A program made the translations under genes and the position numbers. Shown one piece after another: positions 33,253 to 41,444 of a DNA stretch of 64,000 bases. The DNA comes from an uncultured Oscillospiraceae bacterium (GTDB lineage Bacteria; Bacillota; Clostridia; Oscillospirales; Acutalibacteraceae), in the NCBI GenBank assembly GCA_900543795.1, contig UQSH01000001.1, positions 62,001 to 126,000 on the forward strand, written 5' to 3'. Within the stretch, counting starts at the first letter, position 1, and every line of letters begins with the position of its first letter. Under the pieces are notes generated by a model. That model searched no databases, had not been told where the DNA came from, and saw only the letters and a list, made by a program, of their open reading frames with translations.

Positions 33253-34431
33253 GTGGATAAGAATAAGCAGTATTTTATATATCTCGTTTCCTGCTTTCTT
33301 AATAATGAAATCCCAATGTACGATAAGGGAGTGAGCCTCGGGGAGGTGTATAAAATCGCCTCGGCACACGGACTTTCTGAGGTGGTTTGCCAAGCAGCGC
33401 TTTCCTATTTCGATAAGGAGCTATCCGATGAAAAAATGCGCTCTGTTTTCAGGCAAAAGATTGGTCTTGCCGTTATTCAAAGCGAAAAGGTCGAATCGGC
33501 AATGCAGGCGGTTAGCGGCTTTCTTAACGGTATCAAGGAGGATCATATATTTGTTAAGGGTGCAATTATCCGTGAATATTATCCCGTTAAGGAATTCAGA
33601 ACAAGCGGAGATATTGATGTTATAGTCAGAAAAAGCTCGTTTGATAAAATTTGTAATGCAGTTAAAGGTAACAACGCCTTTACAGTTAAATCGCACAAAA
33701 CAGATGTTTTAACGGCAGAGATTAATTCGGTTGAGATTGAATTTCATAATAACGCCGATGTTGACTGTGCTTATTTCGATGATATTTTCAGCCTTTGCGA
33801 AAAGGGTGCAGAGCATCTGTATATGCTTGATAACTATAATCATTTGCTTTATGTTATCTGCCATATTGCAAAGCATCTGTCGTATTGCGGTGCAGGTGCA
33901 AGAATGCTTGCGGATATAGATGTTCTTGTGCGTGCTCAAAAGGATTTTGATGTAAGCAAATTTTTTTGTCTTGCCGAAAAGGCAGGCAGAGCAAGGGTTT
34001 GCGAGGCGCTTCTTTCCCTTTGTGCTTATTGGTTTAAAACTCCCGTTAAAGGCTTTGTTGATTTTTCAAAGGAGTCGGCACTGCTTGAAGGCTTTGAAAG
34101 AGCATTTATTGACGGCGGAGCCTTTGGATATGAAGCGGGCTCGGTGCCGCTTCGGTATATAAACACCGAAAAGAAAAAGCAAGGTGCTTTTGATAAAATC
34201 GGAGTTATATTAAAAATAGCATTTCCAAGCAGAGATTATCTGAAAAAATGCTATCCATATTATGATAAAAATAAGCTTCTGTATCCTGCCGCTCGGATAA
34301 ACAGAATTGCGGATTGCATTAAAAAAGCAGGAGCATCAAAAAGGTCTGTTAAGCAGATTCTATCGCCGGGAGATTCAGCAAAAATTCGGGCGGAAATTAT
34401 GAAGGAGCTTAAAATTGAAAATAATCGGTAA
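33253..34431 (+). CDS. Nucleotidyltransferase-family protein (NTP_transf_5-like)
   Basis: 392 residues, GTG start with AAAGGA upstream. The middle carries VKGAIIREYYP..E.RTSGDIDVIV (GxxxR..GDIDV), the catalytic pattern of the uncharacterised nucleotidyltransferase family PF14907, seen in glycan and capsule clusters where it may modify polymer or lipid carriers. A region with HNNADVDCAYFDDIF and CHIAKHL.Y.GAGARML.DIDVL follows. Substrate unknown. Last gene of the glycosyltransferase cluster; its final codons are inside a 23-bp tandem duplication. Confidence 0.8.
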   Translation: MDKNKQYFIYLVSCFLNNEIPMYDKGVSLGEVYKIASAHGLSEVVCQAALSYFDKELSDEKMRSVFRQKIGLAVIQSEKVESAMQAVSGFLNGIKEDHIFVKGAIIREYYPVKEFRTSGDIDVIVRKSSFDKICNAVKGNNAFTVKSHKTDVLTAEINSVEIEFHNNADVDCAYFDDIFSLCEKGAEHLYMLDNYNHLLYVICHIAKHLSYCGAGARMLADIDVLVRAQKDFDVSKFFCLAEKAGRARVCEALLSLCAYWFKTPVKGFVDFSKESALLEGFERAFIDGGAFGYEAGSVPLRYINTEKKKQGAFDKIGVILKIAFPSRDYLKKCYPYYDKNKLLYPAARINRIADCIKKAGASKRSVKQILSPGDSAKIRAEIMKELKIENNR

Positions 34432-34459
34432 GAAGAATTGAAAATAATCGGTAAGAAGA
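34414..34459 (+). repeat. 23-bp exact tandem duplication at the end of the nucleotidyltransferase gene
   Basis: Two perfect 23-bp copies (34414-34436 and 34437-34459). The first contains the stop codon of the gene, so the protein is unaffected; the second leads into the terminator stem. Confidence 0.95.
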
Positions 34460-34490
34460 AAAATCCTTTAAGGATTTTTCTTCTTTTTTT
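34453..34490 (+). terminator. Terminator of the glycosyltransferase cluster
   Basis: AAGAAGAAAAATCCTT paired with AAGGATTTTTCTTCTT, then a T-run. Confidence 0.85.
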
Positions 34491-34568
34491 TATGAAGATT
34501 TTTTTTAAATGTATTTTCCGGGATTAACTGTTAAAAATAATTCAAAAGAGATTATGAGAGGTAAAGCT

Positions 34569-35675
34569 ATGAAAAAAATCATTTCTGTTTTATTAACCGC
34601 AGTAATCTGCATTGCCTTTACTGCGTGCGCTTCGGGCAATATGCAAAATGAAAATCAGCAGGAAGCAACAGCCGCTGCGCAAAAGGGCGAGATTTCCGTT
34701 TTTTATTACAGCTACAGCGACACATATATTTCAAGCGTTCGCTCCGCTCTTGATAAATCATTAACGGAAAACGGCGTTTCTTATAATAATTACGATGCAA
34801 ACGGCAATCAAACAACACAAACAGAGCAGGTGCAAACCGCAATCGCCAAGGGCTCAAAAATGCTAATCGTTAATATTGTTGACACCGGCTCAAACGATGC
34901 AGCGCTTCACATTATTGATTTGGCGCGTAATGCTTCAATTCCTGTTGTTTTCTTTAACCGTTCAGTTGAGGAGTCGGTTGTTTCAAGCTATGATAATTGC
35001 GTTTTTATAGGCACGGATTATGAGGAGGCAGGCAAGCTTCAAGGCGAGATGATAGGAAATTATCTTGCCGAAAATTATGATAAGGTTGATTTGAACAAGG
35101 ACGGAAAAATCAGCTATGTTCTTTTTAAGGGGCAGGAGGGCAATATGGAGGCTATCGCCAGAACGAAATATTCGGTTGATTATTGTAATAAAATTCTTAA
35201 AGAAGCAGGCAGAGCGGATATTGAATTTTACGATTCCTCAAACACAAATAAATATCTTGTTGACCAAAACGGCCTTTGGTCATCTGCCTCCGCAACAGAT
35301 TATATGAACACAATCCTCGCAAAGCACAGCGAGGCTAATAAAAATATGGTTGAGCTTGTTATTGCAAACAATGATGAAATGGCGCTCGGCGCAATCTCCT
35401 CGCTTCAAGGAGCAGGATATAACACAAGCGGAAAAACGATTATTCCCGTTTTCGGTGTTGATGCAACTCAGGCGGCAAAATCCGCAATAGAAAACGGCAA
35501 TATGGCAGGCACGGTTAAGCAGGATGCAGAGGGAATGGCTGAAACAATAACAGATATTATGAATAATTATTTAAACGGCGCAAACGCTCTTAACGGCATA
35601 CCGGCTGAGGAAACAGTTGGAAATTGGAGAGTTAATATTCCTTATTCTGTTTACACAGGCAAAGAGGGTGCGTGA
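34569..35675 (+). CDS. mglB: Galactose/methylgalactoside-type sugar-binding lipoprotein
   Basis: 368 residues. Lipoprotein signal (MKKIISVLLTAVICIAFTAC, Cys20) then a type I periplasmic-binding fold: YSYSDTYISSVRSAL, IVNIVDTGS, VVFFNRSVEE, and an EF-hand-like calcium loop DLNKDGKISY typical of galactose/glucose-binding MglB; NNDEMALGAISSLQGAGY and PVFGVDAT close the pattern. Captures hexose outside the membrane for MglAC. Start 34569 has GAGAGG upstream; 34509 would add 20 residues. Confidence 0.92.
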   Translation: MKKIISVLLTAVICIAFTACASGNMQNENQQEATAAAQKGEISVFYYSYSDTYISSVRSALDKSLTENGVSYNNYDANGNQTTQTEQVQTAIAKGSKMLIVNIVDTGSNDAALHIIDLARNASIPVVFFNRSVEESVVSSYDNCVFIGTDYEEAGKLQGEMIGNYLAENYDKVDLNKDGKISYVLFKGQEGNMEAIARTKYSVDYCNKILKEAGRADIEFYDSSNTNKYLVDQNGLWSSASATDYMNTILAKHSEANKNMVELVIANNDEMALGAISSLQGAGYNTSGKTIIPVFGVDATQAAKSAIENGNMAGTVKQDAEGMAETITDIMNNYLNGANALNGIPAEETVGNWRVNIPYSVYTGKEGA

Positions 35676-37192
35676 TTATTGTGGAGGAAAAAGACGAACA
35701 GATTGTTTTGAGAATGGAAAGGATAGTTAAAACCTTTCCGGGCGTCAAAGCGCTTGATGAGGTTTCACTGAATGTTAAGGGTGGAAGCGTTCATGCGCTT
35801 ATGGGCGAAAACGGTGCAGGCAAATCAACGCTTATGAAATGCCTTTTCGGCGTTTATTCAAAGGATTCGGGTAATATTTACCTTGACGGCAAAAGGGTTG
35901 ATTTTAAAAATTCAAGGGAAGCACTTGAAAACGGAGTTGCAATGGTGCATCAGGAGCTTAATCAGGCACTAAAACGGAATGTTATGGATAATCTTTGGCT
36001 CGGCAGGTTTCCGTGCGTTTCAAAAAATATTCCGCTCACAAGCGAAAAGAAAATGCTTGAAGAAACGAAAAAGCTTTTCAATATGCTTGAAATTTCCGTA
36101 AATCCCAAAGCCGTTATGGGCAAAATGCCTGTTTCTCAAAGGCAAATGGTTGAAATAGCAAAGGCGGTTTCATATAATTCCCGTGTTATTGTTTTTGACG
36201 AGCCAACCTCTTCACTCAATGAGGAGGAGGTTGAGCATCTTTTTAAGATAATTAATATGCTCAAAGAAAAGGGCTGCGCAATAATTTATATATCTCACAA
36301 AATGGAGGAAATTTTCCGCATATCCGATGAAATAACCGTTATGCGTGATGGAAAATTGATTGAAACACGCAGAGCAAGTGATATTGATATGAATAAAATT
36401 ATTCGCTTAATGGTTGGCAGAGAGCTTAAAAACAGATATCCCGAAAAAACAAACCGTGTGGGAAGCGAGCTTTTTCGGTGTGAAAATTTGAGCGCAAGGT
36501 ATTCAAGGTTAAAAGGTGTTTCCTTTTCTGTCGGAAGGGGAGAAATTCTCGGCGTTGCCGGTCTTGACGGCTCGGGAAGAACAGAGCTTCTTGAAACAAT
36601 TTTCGGCATTGCCTCAAAGGAGCAGGGCAGGCTATTTCTTGACGGGCAGGAAATAAAAAACAAAAATGCGCGCAAGGCTGTTAAAAACGGCTTTGCGCTT
36701 TTAACCGAGGAGCGCAGAGCAACCGGAATCTTTTCAATTTTAAACATCCGTGAAAACTGCGTTATTTCAAGTCTTGATAAATGCAAAGCGGGCTTTCTTT
36801 TAAGTAATAAAAAAATGAAGGAAAAAACAAAATGGTGCATAGACGCAATGCGTGTTAAAACACCTAATCAGGAAACAAAAATCAGCACCCTTTCGGGCGG
36901 TAATCAGCAAAAGGTTATTCTCGGCAGATGGCTTTTAACAGACCCAACGGTGCTTTTGCTTGATGAGCCCACAAGGGGAATAGATGTTGGCGCAAAGTAT
37001 GAAATCTATCAGCTTATAATAAATCTTGCAAAAGAGGGAAAGGCTGTTATTATGGTGTCCTCCGAAATGCCGGAGCTTCTCGGCGTTTGCGACAGGATAA
37101 TAGTTATGTCCGGCGGAAGACTTGCCGGCGAGGTTAACGCCTCAAAAACAACGCAGGAGGAAATAATGACTCTTGCATCACAATATGCTTAG
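35672..37192 (+). CDS. mglA: Sugar ABC transporter ATPase MglA
   Basis: 506 residues, the same length as E. coli MglA, with two ABC cassettes: GENGAGKST (Walker A 1), PVSQRQMVEIAKA and FDEPTSSL; second half has a degenerate Walker A (GLDGSGRTEL), TEERRATGIF, LSGGNQQKVILGRWL and LLDEPTRGIDVGAK. Powers uptake of galactose-type sugars. The GTG start overlaps the mglB stop; an alternative GTG lies at 35681. Confidence 0.94.
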   Translation: MIIVEEKDEQIVLRMERIVKTFPGVKALDEVSLNVKGGSVHALMGENGAGKSTLMKCLFGVYSKDSGNIYLDGKRVDFKNSREALENGVAMVHQELNQALKRNVMDNLWLGRFPCVSKNIPLTSEKKMLEETKKLFNMLEISVNPKAVMGKMPVSQRQMVEIAKAVSYNSRVIVFDEPTSSLNEEEVEHLFKIINMLKEKGCAIIYISHKMEEIFRISDEITVMRDGKLIETRRASDIDMNKIIRLMVGRELKNRYPEKTNRVGSELFRCENLSARYSRLKGVSFSVGRGEILGVAGLDGSGRTELLETIFGIASKEQGRLFLDGQEIKNKNARKAVKNGFALLTEERRATGIFSILNIRENCVISSLDKCKAGFLLSNKKMKEKTKWCIDAMRVKTPNQETKISTLSGGNQQKVILGRWLLTDPTVLLLDEPTRGIDVGAKYEIYQLIINLAKEGKAVIMVSSEMPELLGVCDRIIVMSGGRLAGEVNASKTTQEEIMTLASQYA

Positions 37193-37205
37193 GAGTTAAA
37201 CAATA

Positions 37206-38291
37206 ATGTTTGAAATTAATTCCAAAAAAGAAAATGTTATTTCATCAAAATTTGCCGAATACGGAAAAATGAGCCGTGAGGAAAGGCGAAGAGCATTAAC
37301 TGACGCACTGTTAAACAATGCTATGTATATTATCATAGCGGCGGCAATAGTATTTATAGCCTTTAAGGTTCCTTCGTTTCTTTCGCTTTCTTCAATAATA
37401 AACATAATTTCGCTAACGGCGGCAAAGCTTCCGATTGCGCTCGGCATCGGCGGAGCAATCGTTTTAACGGGAACGGATATTTCTGCCGGCAGAGTTGTTG
37501 GCTTAACGGCATGTATCGCCGCCTCGCTTCTTCAGCTTGCACAATACCCAAACAAAATGTTTCCCAATCTTGAAACGCTTCCGCTTCCCGTTGTGCTTCT
37601 TGCGGTAATAGCTGTGGGGGCGGTTATCGGGCTTGTTAACGGCTTTTTCGTTGCAAAATTTAAGCTTCATCCGTTTATTGTAACGCTTTCAACTCAGCTT
37701 ATAGTTTTCGGCGCGGTTTTAATGTATCTTATGATAGGCACAAATAACGGTCAAACGCTTTCGGGGTTATCTCCGACTTATACGGATTTTGTGAGAGGAA
37801 CACTTTTTACCGTCGGAGGAGTTGCCGTTCCCAAATATGTTCTTTATTCGGCAATTCTAACCGTGCTTATTTGGTTTGTTTGGAATAAAACAAAATTCGG
37901 AAAAAATATGTTTACAGTCGGCTCAAACGAAGAGGCGGCTAATGTTTCGGGCGTTAATGTTTTCAAAACGATTGTCGGAGTTTTTGTGCTTGCAGGTGTA
38001 ATGTACGGCATAACAGGCTTTATCGAGGGTGCAAGAATTGCCTCCTGCTCGGCAAATACCGGGCTTAATTATGAGTGCGACGCCATTGCGGCGTGCGTTA
38101 TCGGCGGCGTTTCGTTTGTTGGCGGAACAGGTAAAATAAGCGGAATAGTTATCGGCGTTCTGCTTTTGCAAATAATTTTTGTTGGCCTGAATTTTCTTTC
38201 TGTTGACGCAAATATGCTTTATATAATAAAGGGCATGATTATCCTTGCCGCCTGTGCGGTTGATATGAGAAAATATCTTTCAAAGAAATAA
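37206..38291 (+). CDS. mglC: Sugar ABC transporter permease MglC
   Basis: 361 residues with about nine membrane helices and the BPD_transp_2 layout of ribose/galactose permeases. Seen: ALGIGGAIVLTGTDISAGRVVGLTAC, LVNGFFVAKFKLHPFIVTLSTQLI, NEEAANVSGVNVFKTIVGVFVLAGVMYGI and CVIGGVSFVGGTGKI. N-terminal ~45 residues are cytoplasmic. Forms the channel with MglA; 13 nt after it. Confidence 0.93.
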   Translation: MFEINSKKENVISSKFAEYGKMSREERRRALTDALLNNAMYIIIAAAIVFIAFKVPSFLSLSSIINIISLTAAKLPIALGIGGAIVLTGTDISAGRVVGLTACIAASLLQLAQYPNKMFPNLETLPLPVVLLAVIAVGAVIGLVNGFFVAKFKLHPFIVTLSTQLIVFGAVLMYLMIGTNNGQTLSGLSPTYTDFVRGTLFTVGGVAVPKYVLYSAILTVLIWFVWNKTKFGKNMFTVGSNEEAANVSGVNVFKTIVGVFVLAGVMYGITGFIEGARIASCSANTGLNYECDAIAACVIGGVSFVGGTGKISGIVIGVLLLQIIFVGLNFLSVDANMLYIIKGMIILAACAVDMRKYLSKK

Positions 38292-38303
38292 GGCGGTTAA
38301 GGT

Positions 38304-38444
38304 ATGGAAAATAAAGAGAAGAAAAGTAAAATCGGGGGAGTTTACTCAAAAATAAATATGCCCATCAAAACGGCAGACGCCCTCGTGTGCCTAACTGGCG
38401 GAGCATTGCTCATTTTAATAATCACGGCAGTTTTAACGGCATAA
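38304..38444 (+). CDS. 46-residue single-span membrane protein in the mgl operon
   Basis: Reading frame MENKEKKSKIGGVYSKINMPIKTADALVCLTGG then a hydrophobic helix ending ALLILIITAVLTA. It begins 12 nt after mglC with AAGG before the ATG and ends at the operon terminator, so the operon is precisely closed by it. The layout (basic N-terminus inside, helix at the end) fits a small transporter-associated protein. No family recognised; function unknown. Confidence 0.6.
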   Translation: MENKEKKSKIGGVYSKINMPIKTADALVCLTGGALLILIITAVLTA

Positions 38445-38476
38445 AAAAAGAACGGCAATATTAAGCCGTTCTTTTA
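38445..38476. terminator. Bidirectional terminator mgl/hemW
   Basis: AAAGAACGGC / GCCGTTCTTT stem, A-run before and T-run after; serves both convergent units. Confidence 0.9.
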
Positions 38477-39508
38477 AATTATTTCCGATAGAATTGTATT
38501 TGAAACAAGGAAGCCCTTTGGAGTAAACGAAATGCTTTCTCCGCTTTCCTCCATAAATCCTGCGCTGATATAAGGCGTTAAATCCCTTTTTATAAGGGAT
38601 TTTTTTATGCCTTTTTTTAGGCGAAGTCCAAGCATTATTCTTTCACCGTCATCTCCGCCCGTTCCGTCCTGAATAACATTAAAATCCTTATCATAATAAA
38701 ACCGCTTTCCATGCCAAAGGGAATGAGCCGAAGCACCTATTCCAAGGTAATCGCAAAGCTCCCAATACTTAATATTATGCCTGCTTTCATATCCGTTTTT
38801 TGCAAAGTTGCTTATCTCATACTGCTTAAAGCCCAAATCATTTAAAACAGAAACGGTCTTTAAATACATTTCGCTGACATCATCCTCGCTCGGAAGAGAA
38901 AGTCGGTCCTTCATTTCATAAAACTTTGTATTTTCCTCAATTTTAAGCATATAAGCGCTTATGTGGGAAACCTTCATTTTGTCGATAAAATCGAAGGTTT
39001 CATCAAGTGAGGAAAGGGATTGATAGGGAGTTCCCAGCATTAAATCAAGGCTGATGTTTTCTATTCCTGCGTTTTTTGCATCTGAAACAGCCCTTGCAAT
39101 CTCCGCCTGACCTGCCATCCTGCCGAGCGCAAATCTTTCCTCTTTTCTTGCACTTTGCATACCGAGGCTTATTCTGTTTATGCCGTATTGAGCATAAGCC
39201 TTAAAATCCTCTGCAAGGCTTTTGGACGGGTTACATTCTATTGTTATTTCAGAGCTTGTGTCAATGTTAAATTGCCTTTTCGCCTCGCAAAGCACTCTGC
39301 CGATTAGTGCAGACTCAATAATACTCGGCGTTCCGCCGCCGAAATAAACTGTATCGAATGAGCCGTCATATTTCCTTATCTCTGCACACAAACGGCTTAT
39401 ATAGGCTTCTGCCGCCTCCTTGCAGTATTTTACGCTGTAAAAGTCGCAGTAGGGGCATTTGCTTTTGCAAAAAGGAATGTGAAAATATAATCCTGCTTTT
39501 TCAGTCAT
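38474..39508 (-). CDS. hemW: Radical SAM heme chaperone HemW
   Basis: 344 residues. AGLYFHIPFCKSKCPYCDFYS carries the CxxxCxxC 4Fe-4S motif; the Cys that follows in true HemN is missing, as in HemW. FGGGTPS, ITIECNPS, NRISLGMQS, and SLDLMLGTPYQSL are family motifs. HemW carries heme to target proteins rather than oxidising coproporphyrinogen. Start 39508 follows GAGGATATTTCT; the longer frame to 39562 overlaps a typA terminator. Confidence 0.9.
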   Translation of the reverse strand: MTEKAGLYFHIPFCKSKCPYCDFYSVKYCKEAAEAYISRLCAEIRKYDGSFDTVYFGGGTPSIIESALIGRVLCEAKRQFNIDTSSEITIECNPSKSLAEDFKAYAQYGINRISLGMQSARKEERFALGRMAGQAEIARAVSDAKNAGIENISLDLMLGTPYQSLSSLDETFDFIDKMKVSHISAYMLKIEENTKFYEMKDRLSLPSEDDVSEMYLKTVSVLNDLGFKQYEISNFAKNGYESRHNIKYWELCDYLGIGASAHSLWHGKRFYYDKDFNVIQDGTGGDDGERIMLGLRLKKGIKKSLIKRDLTPYISAGFMEESGESISFTPKGFLVSNTILSEII

Positions 39509-39544
39509 AGAAATATCCTCAAATAAAACATATAAAATTGCAAA

Positions 39545-39570
39545 GCGACGGCGCAAAAGCACGCCGCCGC
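39545..39570 (-). terminator. Probable terminator after typA
   Basis: GC-rich imperfect stem (GCGGCGGCGTGC / GCGCCGTCGC, minus strand) about 12 nt after the typA stop, followed by only a short T-run; weak call. Confidence 0.45.
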
Positions 39571-39581
39571 AGCCAATCGTT

Positions 39582-41408
39582 TTATTTTTTTCTGCTTTCT
39601 GCTTTTAAGCGAAGAGATTTATCAAGAATTGTTTTGCGAAGACGGATAGATTTCGGGGTTACCTCCAAAAGCTCGTCGTCTGCAAGAAATTCCATGCTTT
39701 GTTCAAGTGAAAGAACAGTTGGCGGAATGAGTTTTAATGCCTCGTCGGAGCCGCTTGCTCTTGTGTTTGTGGCGTGCTTTTTCTTGCAAACATTGCAAAC
39801 AATATCCTCATCCTTTGCACATTCGCCGACTATCATACCCTCGTAAACCTCAACACCGGGGCCAACGAAAAGCCTGCCTCTGTCCTGCGTGTTCCAAAGT
39901 CCGTAGCCTGTTGTTGTTCCCGTTTCGTGCACAACTATTGAGCCTCTTGTTCTTGTTGCAATATCACCCTTATACGGCTCATATCCGCTGAAAAGCTGAT
40001 TCATAATTCCGTTTCCGTTTGTGTCGGTTAAAAATTCGCTTCTGTATCCTATAAGGCCTCTTGACGGAATTTTGATTTCAAGATGCGTCATACCCGTTGA
40101 GCGAGTGTCCATATTTTCAATTTCGCCCTTGCGTGAGCAAAGCTTTTCCATAACAACGCCCACATATTCCTCGGGAACCTCGATTATTGCAAGCTCAATC
40201 GGTTCAAGAGTTTGCCCTGTTTTTTCATCACGCTTCATAATAACCTGAGGCCTTGAAACCTGAAATTCATAGTTTTCACGGCGCATTGTTTCAATCAAAA
40301 TAGAAAGATGAAGCTCGCCTCTTCCCGAAACCTTAAAGGTGTCCATGGAATCCGTTTCCTCAACCCTCATGGAAACATTCGTTTCAACCTCTTTAAAGAG
40401 TCTTTCACGCAGGTTACGGCTTGTAACAAACTTACCCTCCTTGCCTGCAAACGGGGAATCGTTTACTATGAAATTCATTGCAATGGTCGGCTCGTCTATT
40501 TTTACAAACGGAAGTGCTTCAACACATTCGGGATCACACGCCGTTTCGCCTATGTTCAAATCGGGAATGCCCGCAACGCAGATTATGTCGCCAAGGTGCG
40601 CCTCCTCGCAGGGAACTCTTTTAAGCCCCTCAAATTGAAAAAGCTTCGTTAAGCGTATGTTTTCCGTTGAGCCGTCCTGCTTGCAGAGAACATAAGGAGT
40701 GTTTACCTTAACGGCTCCTCTTTCAATTCTGCCTATTCCTATTCTGCCAACATAATCGTCGTATTCAAGCGATGAAAACAGAATTTGCGCAGGTCCGTCG
40801 GGATCGCCCTGAGGAGATGGGATGTATTCAAGTATGGCGTCAAGCAATGGACGCATATCGCCGCTTCTTGCGTTCGGATCAAGGCTTGAATAGCCGTTTC
40901 TGCCCGAGGCGTAAACAACGGGGAATTCTATTTGGTCATCGTCTGCACCGAGCTCTATGAATAAATCGAGCACCTCGTCAATAACCTCTTCCGGTCTTGC
41001 GCCGTCTCTGTCTATCTTGTTGATAACAACAAGGGGTGTTTTGTGAAGCCCAAGAGCCTTTTTAAGCACAAAACGAGTTTGCGGCATACAGCCCTCAAAT
41101 GCGTCAACGAGCAGCAGAACGCCATCTACCATAGTGAGTATGCGTTCAACCTCGCCGCCGAAATCAGCGTGGCCGGGAGTGTCAACTATATTAATTTTTG
41201 TGTCTTTATAATGAATTGATGTGTTTTTTGAAAGGATGGTAATGCCTCTCTCTCTTTCAAGGTCATTACTGTCCATAACACGCTCATCAACTACCTCGTT
41301 AGTGCGGAAGGTTCCGCTCTGGCGGAGCATTTCATCAACGAGCGTTGTTTTGCCGTGGTCAACATGTGCAATTATCGCTATGTTTTTTATGTTTTTTCTT
41401 GTGCTCAT
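39582..41408 (-). CDS. typA: Ribosome-associated GTPase TypA/BipA
   Basis: 608 residues, normal. GTPase motifs AHVDHGKTTLVDEML (G1), ERGITI (G2), DTPGHADFGGEV (G3), NKIDRDGARPEEV (G4); then EF-G-like domains III and V and the BipA-specific C-terminal domain with GTTTGYGLWNTQDRG. TypA binds 70S ribosomes near the EF-G site and helps 50S assembly and stress growth. Single gene, 74 nt from hemW. Confidence 0.96.
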   Translation of the reverse strand: MSTRKNIKNIAIIAHVDHGKTTLVDEMLRQSGTFRTNEVVDERVMDSNDLERERGITILSKNTSIHYKDTKINIVDTPGHADFGGEVERILTMVDGVLLLVDAFEGCMPQTRFVLKKALGLHKTPLVVINKIDRDGARPEEVIDEVLDLFIELGADDDQIEFPVVYASGRNGYSSLDPNARSGDMRPLLDAILEYIPSPQGDPDGPAQILFSSLEYDDYVGRIGIGRIERGAVKVNTPYVLCKQDGSTENIRLTKLFQFEGLKRVPCEEAHLGDIICVAGIPDLNIGETACDPECVEALPFVKIDEPTIAMNFIVNDSPFAGKEGKFVTSRNLRERLFKEVETNVSMRVEETDSMDTFKVSGRGELHLSILIETMRRENYEFQVSRPQVIMKRDEKTGQTLEPIELAIIEVPEEYVGVVMEKLCSRKGEIENMDTRSTGMTHLEIKIPSRGLIGYRSEFLTDTNGNGIMNQLFSGYEPYKGDIATRTRGSIVVHETGTTTGYGLWNTQDRGRLFVGPGVEVYEGMIVGECAKDEDIVCNVCKKKHATNTRASGSDEALKLIPPTVLSLEQSMEFLADDELLEVTPKSIRLRKTILDKSLRLKAESRKK

Positions 41409-41444
41409 TTTTTCTCCTGCAATTGTGAAATGATGATTTATGGT

